Source: Aurantibrevibacter sp041747755
GTDB taxonomy: Bacteria > Bacteroidota > Bacteroidia > Flavobacteriales > Flavobacteriaceae
Assembly (NCBI GenBank): GCA_041747755.1
Contig: JBGTEN010000161.1
Location: 1 to 11,079, forward strand
DNA length: 11,079 bases
Reading direction: 5' to 3'
Shown: positions 6,501 to 11,079 of the stretch, piece after piece
How the letters are laid out: each line of letters begins with the position of its first letter
Position numbering within the stretch: position 1 is the stretch's first letter
The notes under the pieces: generated by a model
What the model was told of the DNA's origin: nothing
The model's database searches: none
Seen by the model: the letters and a program-made list of their open reading frames with translations, nothing else
Position numbers and translations under genes: made by a program

Positions 6501-6845
6501 ATGAATCTCATTTTAAGAATTCTTTTAAGTGCCATTGCAGTAGTAATTTTGTCAAAAATACTTCCTGGTATAGGGGTAGATTCCTATACCACAGCGCTTA
6601 TTGTAGCCGTAGTGCTAAGTCTTTTAAATTTTATTGTAAAGCCCATTTTGGTAATATTAACACTACCTGTTACCATTATTACTTTTGGTTTATTCCTACT
6701 TATTGTTAATGCTATTATCATCCTTTTGGCGGATAGGCTAGTAAGTGGTTTTCAAGTAGATGGCATATGGTGGGCGCTACTTTTCAGCCTCTTATTGTCG
6801 TTACTTCAATCTTTATTTTTTTCACTTTTAAAAGACGGGAAGTAG
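6501..6845 (+). CDS. Small membrane protein of the YvlD / Phage_holin_4_2 family
   Basis: A 114-residue very hydrophobic protein with four predicted membrane helices at about 3-21, 30-46, 50-77 and 90-110. The pattern N-F-I-V-K-P-I-L-V-I-L-T-L-P-V-T-I-I-T-F-G-L in helices 2-3 followed by A-D-R-L-V-x-G-F is characteristic of the YvlD family, labelled phage holin family 4 superfamily 2 in databases. Despite that label these are mostly chromosomal inner-membrane proteins of unknown function, and no phage genes lie nearby. The start is the ATG at 6501. An upstream in-frame TTG at 6474 lies inside the terminator T-tract and can be excluded. It has no evident promoter of its own in the 25 bp after the terminator. 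Confidence 0.85.
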   Translation: MNLILRILLSAIAVVILSKILPGIGVDSYTTALIVAVVLSLLNFIVKPILVILTLPVTIITFGLFLLIVNAIIILLADRLVSGFQVDGIWWALLFSLLLSLLQSLFFSLLKDGK

Positions 6846-6883
6846 TCTTCGATTTAGTGTTTTTGATTCCCCGATCTAAAAAC

Positions 6884-6914
6884 TTGTTGAACTTGGTAAA
6901 ATGTATTATTTTTG
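6884..6914 (+). promoter_or_regulatory. Promoter for tig
   Basis: TATTTTTG at 6907-6914 is an exact TAnnTTTG match. Two overlapping TTG choices lie upstream, at 6884-6886 (20 bp spacer) and 6887-6889 (17 bp spacer). Transcription should start near 6920, giving a leader of about 26 nt to the ATG at 6946. An in-frame ATG at 6901 lies upstream of that start, which supports the shorter protein. Confidence 0.7.
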
Positions 6915-6945
6915 CCTCCCATTTATTTATGCAAAAGATACAGGT

Positions 6946-8268
6946 ATGAACATCACAAAAGAGCAGATTGACGAATTAAATGCAGTAGTAAAGGTTGCGG
7001 TTTCCAAAGACGACTATCAGGATAAAGTAGATCGTATTCTAAGGGATTACAAAAAGCAAGCCAACATACCCGGTTTCAGAAAAGGTCAGGTCCCTATGGG
7101 TTTAATCAAGAAACAGTATGGCAAAGCTGTTTTGGTAGATGAAGTAAACAAACTTTTGCAAGATAATCTTAATAAATACCTTACCGAAGAAAAACTGGAT
7201 GTTTTAGGAAATCCACTTCCAAAACAGCAAGATAATTTTAATTGGGATGGAGAAGATTTTGATTTCGAATTTGAACTAGGACTTGCCCCTGCTTTTGAAG
7301 TGCCATTAAAATCTAAAAAACCTATTACACAGTACAAGATTATTGCTGATAAGAAAATGGTAGATGAACAAGTAGAACGTATTCAAAAACAATATGGAAA
7401 ACTTGTAAATAAGAGCATTGTTGGTAAAAATGATGAATTGCAAGGGATTTTTAAAAATGAAGAAGAACAAATAGAGAATAAAGCTGTACTTGAAATTACC
7501 AAACTTAAAAGCAAAAGGGCCATAGAAAGTTTGTTAGGTAAAAAGGTTGGAGATAGCGTGTCTTTAAAAACAAAAGGGTTATTAACGGAAGATTATTTGT
7601 TGTCCAGCGCTCTTGGAATTTCGAGAGAAAAAGCTGAAAAACTGGATATTGAAGTGAATTTTACTATTGAAGAAATTAACGAAAGAGAGCCGGCTAACCT
7701 AGATCAGGAATTGTTTGATAAGCTATTTGGCAAAGATGTTGTTACTTCCGAGAAAGGATTAAAAGAAAAAATTAAGGAAGATTCTGAAAAGCAGTTTGAG
7801 CAGCAAGCAGAGCAAAAATTATTGAACGATATTACCGAAAATCTAATTGAAAATACCAAATTTGATCTTCCGACAAGTTTTCTTACTAAATGGATTCAAA
7901 TGACAGGTGAAAAACCACTGACCGAAGAGGAAGCTTCAGAAGAGTACGAAAAGTCAGTTAAAGGTCTTCGCTATCAATTGATTGAAGGTAAGATTATACA
8001 GGAAAATAACTTACAAATACAGTTTGACGAGCTTAAGGATTTTGCTAAAGGTTTTATTAGAACCCAAATGGCTCAATTTGGACAATTAAATCCAAAAGAA
8101 GAAGAATTAGACAGTATTGCGGCTAGAATACTCTCCAATAAGGAAGAAGTAAAACGTTTGTCAGAGCAATTGATGAGCAAAAAGCTCCTTGATTTGTACA
8201 AGGAAAAAGCCAATTTAAAAATTAAAGAAGTTACCTATGAAGACTTCGTTAAAGAAGTTTACGGGTAG
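6946..8268 (+). CDS. tig: Trigger factor, ribosome-associated chaperone
   Basis: Binds ribosomal protein uL23 at the tunnel exit and shields nascent chains. The N-terminal ribosome-binding domain carries the signature I-P-G-F-R-K-G-x-x-P with the F-R-K docking loop at 44-46. A middle region (about 146-245) occupies the place of the FKBP-type prolyl isomerase domain. It keeps hydrophobic core strands but lacks the usual active-site G-F-E-x-G/L-x-G-x-K-x-G-E pattern, so isomerase activity is doubtful. The rest is the helical chaperone domain, rich in Glu, Lys and Gln. The length of 440 aa is normal. I start it at 6946, where M-N-I-T-K-E-Q begins like other family members; a 15-residue upstream extension would overlap the promoter. 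It precedes clpP and clpX, a common order, but is separated from clpP by a strong terminator. Confidence 0.94.
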   Translation: MNITKEQIDELNAVVKVAVSKDDYQDKVDRILRDYKKQANIPGFRKGQVPMGLIKKQYGKAVLVDEVNKLLQDNLNKYLTEEKLDVLGNPLPKQQDNFNWDGEDFDFEFELGLAPAFEVPLKSKKPITQYKIIADKKMVDEQVERIQKQYGKLVNKSIVGKNDELQGIFKNEEEQIENKAVLEITKLKSKRAIESLLGKKVGDSVSLKTKGLLTEDYLLSSALGISREKAEKLDIEVNFTIEEINEREPANLDQELFDKLFGKDVVTSEKGLKEKIKEDSEKQFEQQAEQKLLNDITENLIENTKFDLPTSFLTKWIQMTGEKPLTEEEASEEYEKSVKGLRYQLIEGKIIQENNLQIQFDELKDFAKGFIRTQMAQFGQLNPKEEELDSIAARILSNKEEVKRLSEQLMSKKLLDLYKEKANLKIKEVTYEDFVKEVYG

Positions 8269-8288
8269 TTTTCCAAGAATAAAATAAT

Positions 8289-8296
8289 TATCTTTA
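8289..8296 (+). promoter_or_regulatory. Weak promoter-like element upstream of the tig terminator
   Basis: TATCTTTA differs from TAnnTTTG only in the last base. Start of transcription would fall near 8302, inside the 5' arm of the terminator hairpin, so RNA starting here would lack part of that arm. No TTG lies at the expected distance. It is listed because clpP has no other visible promoter close by. Confidence 0.25.
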
Positions 8297-8297
8297 C

Positions 8298-8330
8298 ATG
8301 CCGGAAAGTTTATTTTCGGCATCTTTTTTT
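8298..8330 (+). terminator. Strong rho-independent terminator between tig and clpP
   Basis: ATGCCGGAAA (8298-8307) pairs with TTTTCGGCAT (8313-8322) around a GTTTA loop, a 10 bp stem with one G-U pair, followed by C and a run of eight or more T residues. It lies 29 bp after the tig stop and ends about 21 bp before the clpP ATG. Confidence 0.9.
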
Positions 8331-8351
8331 TACTAAAAAATTGACTATTAT

Positions 8352-9029
8352 ATGGATTACGGTAAAGAATTCAAAAATTACGCTATAAAACATCGGGGTA
8401 TAAGCAGCATGTATTATGATGATATTGTGAGTACCATGAACCCCTTAGGAATGACGCCCAATATTATTGAGGAAAGACAATTAAATGCCATTGCTATGGA
8501 TGTTTTTTCCAGATTGATGATGGACAGAATTATTTTCTTAGGCACCGGGATAAATGATCAAGTGGCTAATATTGTTCAGGCGCAGCTCTTATTCCTAGAA
8601 AGTACAGATGCAAATAAAGACATTCAAATCTACATTAATTCTCCGGGAGGAAGTGTTTATGCAGGATTAGGTATTTACGACACTATGCAGTTCATAAAAC
8701 CGGATGTGGCAACCATTTGTACCGGGATTGCTGCTTCTATGGCAGCTGTTCTTTTGTGTGCAGGACAAGCAGGAAAACGAAGTGGTTTAACACATTCCAG
8801 GGTAATGATTCATCAACCCCTAGGTGGTGCGCAAGGACAAGCCAGTGATATTGAAATTACGGCGCGAGAGATCCTAAAGTTAAAGGATGAGTTATACCAA
8901 ATCATTGCAAAACATGCGGGTCAGACTTTTGAAAAAGTTTCGGAAGATAGTGATCGGGATTATTGGATGAAAGCCAATGAGGCCAAGAAATACGGAATGA
9001 TTGATGAAATTTTGGTGAGGGATAAATAG
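8352..9029 (+). CDS. clpP: ATP-dependent Clp protease proteolytic subunit
   Basis: Serine protease that forms the 14-subunit barrel into which ClpX or ClpC feeds unfolded proteins; cytoplasmic. The 225-residue protein has the full triad: Ser129 in A-A-S-M-A-A, His154 in V-M-I-H-Q-P and Asp199 in E-D-S-D-R-D-Y-W-M. The oxyanion segment S-P-G-G-S-V-Y-A-G is also intact. The family core starts around P-N-I-I-E-E-R-Q at 36. The preceding 35 residues form an N-terminal extension that, as I recall, is usual in flavobacterial ClpP and may be a propeptide. The sequence around Asp199 is repeated imperfectly in the gap downstream. Transcription may come from readthrough of the tig terminator or from a nearby weak promoter. 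clpX follows after 206 bp. Confidence 0.97.
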   Translation: MDYGKEFKNYAIKHRGISSMYYDDIVSTMNPLGMTPNIIEERQLNAIAMDVFSRLMMDRIIFLGTGINDQVANIVQAQLLFLESTDANKDIQIYINSPGGSVYAGLGIYDTMQFIKPDVATICTGIAASMAAVLLCAGQAGKRSGLTHSRVMIHQPLGGAQGQASDIEITAREILKLKDELYQIIAKHAGQTFEKVSEDSDRDYWMKANEAKKYGMIDEILVRDK

Positions 9030-9030
9030 T

Positions 9031-9135
9031 ATGAAGTTAAAATACAACGCTATAAGAAACTGCCTAAATGTGTTCAAAATAAACCAAAAAACAGATTCTT
9101 ACGTTAGTATATATGAAATACCTTTGGGGGATTAA
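9031..9135 (+). CDS. Possible 34-codon ORF directly after clpP
   Basis: An ATG one base after the clpP stop (TAG-T-ATG) opens a 34-codon frame that starts M-K-L-K-Y-N-A-I-R-N and ends Y-E-I-P-L-G-D-TAA. It is too short and featureless to assign: no signal peptide, membrane helix or motif. Its placement would allow translational coupling to clpP. In AT-rich DNA a frame of this length often occurs by chance, so I treat it as a weak candidate. Confidence 0.15.
   Translation: MKLKYNAIRNCLNVFKINQKTDSYVSIYEIPLGD
9119..9126 (+). promoter_or_regulatory. Possible -7 element for clpX
   Basis: TACCTTTG matches TAnnTTTG exactly, but no TTG lies about 19 bp upstream. Transcription would start near 9132 and give a leader of about 104 nt that contains the hairpin at 9167-9188. 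clpX could equally be read through from clpP, since no terminator with a T-tract separates the two genes. Confidence 0.3.
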
Positions 9136-9166
9136 TTAAACGAAGTGATGTATTTCTTTGGGTGAT

Positions 9167-9188
9167 ATCCCCGGATAGTGATCGGGAT
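9167..9188 (+). repeat. Hairpin in the clpP-clpX gap
   Basis: ATCCC (9167-9171) and GAT (9174-9176) pair with ATC (9181-9183) and GGGAT (9184-9188), giving an 8 bp stem with a 2 nt CG bulge and an AGTG loop. No T-tract follows, so it is not an intrinsic terminator. The form recalls short palindromic repeats scattered in flavobacterial intergenic DNA, which I cannot confirm from one copy. It would sit in the clpX leader or in a clpP-clpX transcript. Confidence 0.45.
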
Positions 9189-9205
9189 GATTCATGAAAA
9201 ACAAT
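9174..9205 (+). repeat. Imperfect copy of clpP 3' sequence
   Basis: Fifteen bases, GATAGTGATCGGGAT, are identical to clpP 8946-8960, which encode the D-S-D-R-D segment that includes catalytic Asp199. The match continues to 9205 with one gap and four mismatches, about 28 of 33 aligned positions. In the clpP frame the copy reads D-S-D-R-D-D-S and then stops. It could be a decayed piece of clpP, or an unrelated palindromic repeat that happens to resemble it. Nothing upstream of 9174 aligns convincingly to clpP. Confidence 0.45.
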
Positions 9206-9235
9206 AGCTTTGAATAGATGAAAGTGATATAAGAA

Positions 9236-10471
9236 ATGGCAAAAGAAAATTTAGAATGCTCCTTTTGTGGTAGAAAAAAACCGGAAACCAATTTGCTAAT
9301 TGCCGGTTTGGATGCACATATTTGTGACCGTTGTATAGAGCAGGCTCATGGCATAGTTTCTGAAGAGTCTAAACAAGCCAAAAACAATGATTTAAGTTCT
9401 GAATTGGTATTAAAAAAGCCAATGGAAATTAAAGAATTTTTAGACACTTATGTAATAGGACAAGACAGAACTAAAAAAGTAATGGCTGTTGCGGTCTATA
9501 ACCACTACAAAAGATTATTACAGACAAGAGCTAAGGGAGATGATGTTGAAATTCAAAAAAGCAACATTATCATGGTAGGCCAAACCGGAACAGGAAAAAC
9601 CCTAATGGCTAAGACCATTGCTCGTATGCTAAATGTTCCCTTGGCGATTGTGGATGCTACTGTCTTAACCGAGGCCGGGTATGTAGGTGAGGACGTAGAA
9701 AGTATTTTAACACGGTTATTACAGGCAGCGGATTATAATTTGGAAAAAGCCGAACGTGGTATCGTTTTTATAGATGAGATTGATAAAATTGCCCGTAAAA
9801 GTGATAATCCATCCATAACCAGAGATGTATCCGGGGAAGGTGTTCAACAGGGACTTTTAAAATTACTGGAAGGTACTGTCGTTAATGTTCCTCCCAAAGG
9901 TGGTAGAAAACACCCAGATCAGAAATTTATAGAGGTAAATACGGAAAATATCCTTTTTATTGCGGGAGGTGCCTTTGATGGTATAGAACGTATAATTACA
10001 AAACGCCTTAATATGCAGGCGGTTGGTTACAGTGCATCAAAGGCTGATGATAATTTAGATAATTCTAACATTCTTCAATATATTATTCCAAAAGATTTAA
10101 AAGAGTTTGGGCTAATTCCTGAGATTATTGGAAGATTGCCAGTGCTTACTCATATGAACCCATTAGATGCTATTACCTTACGCGCTATTCTTACAGAACC
10201 GAAAAACGCCATTATAAAACAGTATGAAAAATTGTTTGAGATGGATGGAATACAATTTAAAATCACAGAACAAGCTCTGGATTATATCGTTCAAAAAGCT
10301 ATAGATTATAAGCTTGGGGCAAGAGGTCTTCGCTCGCTGTGTGAGGCTATTTTCACTGATGCTATGTTTGAATTTCCCAGCAGCGGAGAAACAGAGTTTA
10401 AAGTAAGTAAACCTTACGCAGAAGAAAAATTATCTTACGTTACTATTAAAAAATTAAAGGCAGTATCTTAA
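9236..10471 (+). CDS. clpX: ATP-dependent Clp protease ATP-binding subunit ClpX
   Basis: AAA+ unfoldase that forms a hexamer, recognises tagged substrates and threads them into ClpP; cytoplasmic. The N-terminal zinc-binding domain has Cys8, Cys11, Cys30 and Cys33. Walker A is G-Q-T-G-T-G-K-T at 115-122 and Walker B I-V-F-I-D-E at 176-181. The pore loop is G-Y-V-G at 148-151, the R-K-H loop is at 224-226, and sensor 2 is G-A-R-G with Arg363. The ClpP-docking tripeptide, I-G-F in E. coli, appears as V-G-Y at 263-265. The length of 411 aa is normal and all catalytic elements are present. It shares its direction with clpP. Its last codons form half of a terminator hairpin shared with the convergent gene, and the two stop codons overlap. 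Confidence 0.97.
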   Translation: MAKENLECSFCGRKKPETNLLIAGLDAHICDRCIEQAHGIVSEESKQAKNNDLSSELVLKKPMEIKEFLDTYVIGQDRTKKVMAVAVYNHYKRLLQTRAKGDDVEIQKSNIIMVGQTGTGKTLMAKTIARMLNVPLAIVDATVLTEAGYVGEDVESILTRLLQAADYNLEKAERGIVFIDEIDKIARKSDNPSITRDVSGEGVQQGLLKLLEGTVVNVPPKGGRKHPDQKFIEVNTENILFIAGGAFDGIERIITKRLNMQAVGYSASKADDNLDNSNILQYIIPKDLKEFGLIPEIIGRLPVLTHMNPLDAITLRAILTEPKNAIIKQYEKLFEMDGIQFKITEQALDYIVQKAIDYKLGARGLRSLCEAIFTDAMFEFPSSGETEFKVSKPYAEEKLSYVTIKKLKAVS

Positions 10472-10487
10472 TCCTGATACTGCCTTT
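10456..10487. terminator. Bidirectional terminator made of two converging coding ends
   Basis: AAAGGCAGTATC (10456-10467) and GATACTGCCTTT (10476-10487) are a perfect 12 bp inverted repeat with an 8 nt loop. The loop contains the stop codons of both clpX (plus) and the convergent hydrolase-like gene (minus). The arms lie in the last codons of the two genes. On the minus strand the hairpin is followed by TTTAATTTTTTAA, a fair U-tract. On the plus strand it is followed only by TTTGTATAA, so termination is probably stronger leftward. Confidence 0.8.
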
Positions 10488-11013
10488 GTATAACCTTGCC
10501 CAGTAATTCTTGGCAAATTTTCTTAATAATTTTTTCGTCGGTATATAGTTCATGTCCAAAACTGGAAACAACCTCCATTTTTAAGCCCATTTTTTCGGTC
10601 CATTCATTTGAAGGTCTATTTTCATCATATTGCCCAAAAATTATTTTAGCAGGACATGATAAATATTTCGTTTCAGAAATTATACCGCTTGAGGATACTG
10701 CATATAAAGATTTCACCGGTAAACCTTGAAGGGCTGCTTTGTAAGCTATTGTTCCACCTATTCCAAAAGCCAGATAGTGACTAGATATTGTTTCCCTTCT
10801 CAACAGGTGTTTAGCGGCAATTTCTACGCCTCCGTTTTCAAATTCATTATGAATAAACTCCGCTGTGTTAATGGTCACATCTACGTTCGCCAGTTGCTGA
10901 CAATCATAAAAAACAATGTCAAAATATTGCTGTAAATAACCAAGATAAGAAGTAATCCAAAGGCCTCTTTTTGAGCCCCACATGTCCGATAAAATAACTA
11001 AACGTTCTGCCAT
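10468..11013 (-). CDS. Alpha/beta-hydrolase-like protein lacking the nucleophile serine
   Basis: A 181-residue protein without signal peptide, shorter than most alpha/beta hydrolases. The fold can be inferred from a starting strand E-R-L-V-I-L-S-D-M-W-G, the strand F-D-I-V-F-Y-D, and an elbow-like segment Y-L-A-F-G-I-G-G-T-I-A-Y at 80-91. A late strand K-I-I-F-G-Q-Y-D carries Asp130, and F-G-H-E-L-Y carries His154. At the elbow, G-x-S-x-G-G is replaced by A-F-G-I-G-G, putting Gly84 where the nucleophile Ser should be. Asp and His therefore remain but a serine hydrolase mechanism looks impossible. It may be a non-catalytic binding protein or use another residue. It converges on clpX with a 4 bp overlap (TTAA). 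I know no experimentally studied relative. Confidence 0.7.
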   Translation of the reverse strand: MAERLVILSDMWGSKRGLWITSYLGYLQQYFDIVFYDCQQLANVDVTINTAEFIHNEFENGGVEIAAKHLLRRETISSHYLAFGIGGTIAYKAALQGLPVKSLYAVSSSGIISETKYLSCPAKIIFGQYDENRPSNEWTEKMGLKMEVVSSFGHELYTDEKIIKKICQELLGKVIQRQYQD

Positions 11014-11025
11014 AATTTAAGTCTT

Positions 11026-11055
11026 TAAGTATAGTAGGTTAAATTTTGACTGCAA
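11026..11055 (-). promoter_or_regulatory. Weak promoter candidate for the hydrolase-like gene
   Basis: On the minus strand a TTG (11055-11053) is followed 19 bp later by TATACTTA (11033-11026), which has the right spacing but two mismatches to TAnnTTTG. It would give a leader of only a few nucleotides before the ATG at 11013. The remaining sequence to the right edge shows no gene. Confidence 0.25.
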
Positions 11056-11079
11056 TTTGAGCATTTAACGTCTTACTTC

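Noticed and set aside
6501..6845. Phage or prophage signal from the holin family name
   Set aside because: The family label is misleading: these proteins are widespread chromosomal membrane proteins, and no lysis, capsid, integrase or att-like sequence is nearby.
6901..6945. Longer trigger factor starting at 6901
   Set aside because: The extra codons cover the tig -7 element and lie before the expected transcription start.
10496..10935. Plus-strand frames opposite the hydrolase-like gene
   Set aside because: Two short, partly overlapping frames with Ser-rich, featureless translations; the minus-strand frame has the hydrolase pattern and a proper stop and terminator.
1..11079. Search for CRISPR repeats, tRNA genes, insertion sequences, toxin-antitoxin or defence genes
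   Set aside because: Reading both strands by eye I found no regularly spaced repeats, cloverleaf sequences, transposase motifs or defence domains; the genes are core metabolism, envelope and protein quality control.

Overview
The window reads as ordinary housekeeping chromosome from a member of the Bacteroidota, most likely a marine Flavobacteriaceae. The evidence is the low GC content (estimated by eye), promoters of the TTG-n19-TAnnTTTG type in place of E. coli -35/-10 boxes, near absence of Shine-Dalgarno sequences, a lipoprotein with the Bacteroidota surface-export signature after its lipid cysteine (C-S-E-D-D), a DUF6089-type outer-membrane barrel, and gene neighbourhoods typical of the group. 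I cannot name the genus.

Left part (1-3134, minus strand). Read in the direction of transcription, this is a CBS-domain protein, nadK (NAD kinase), a DUF6089-like outer-membrane protein, uppS (undecaprenyl diphosphate synthase) and the first codons of a gene that is probably bamA. CBS and nadK are 5 bp apart. A 116 bp gap with its own promoter precedes DUF6089-uppS-(bamA), whose genes are 4-7 bp apart. The cluster mixes NADP supply with envelope building: lipid carrier for peptidoglycan, a barrel protein and probably the barrel-assembly machine.

Middle part (3181-6845, plus strand). A promoter divergent from the CBS gene drives pdxJ (last ring-closing step of pyridoxal phosphate synthesis), overlapped by 4 bp by a YbfF-like alpha/beta hydrolase. 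After a weak terminator and a well-formed promoter comes a large SGNH-family lipoprotein, closed by a strong terminator, then a small four-helix membrane protein of the YvlD / Phage_holin_4_2 family.

Right part (6884-11079). A good promoter drives tig (trigger factor), then a strong terminator, clpP, a 206 bp gap holding a hairpin with partial similarity to the clpP 3' end, and clpX. Together these are the nascent-chain chaperone and the ClpXP protease. clpX converges on a minus-strand alpha/beta-hydrolase-like gene that lacks the nucleophile serine. The two genes share a terminator hairpin made from their own last codons.

I see no mobile element, tRNA, rRNA, CRISPR array or defence system, and nothing that amounts to a new system. 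The points worth a second look are small: a hairpin covering a start codon, terminators pressed against downstream start codons, an imperfect repeat of clpP sequence, a probable pseudo-enzyme and a convergent overlap that doubles as a terminator.
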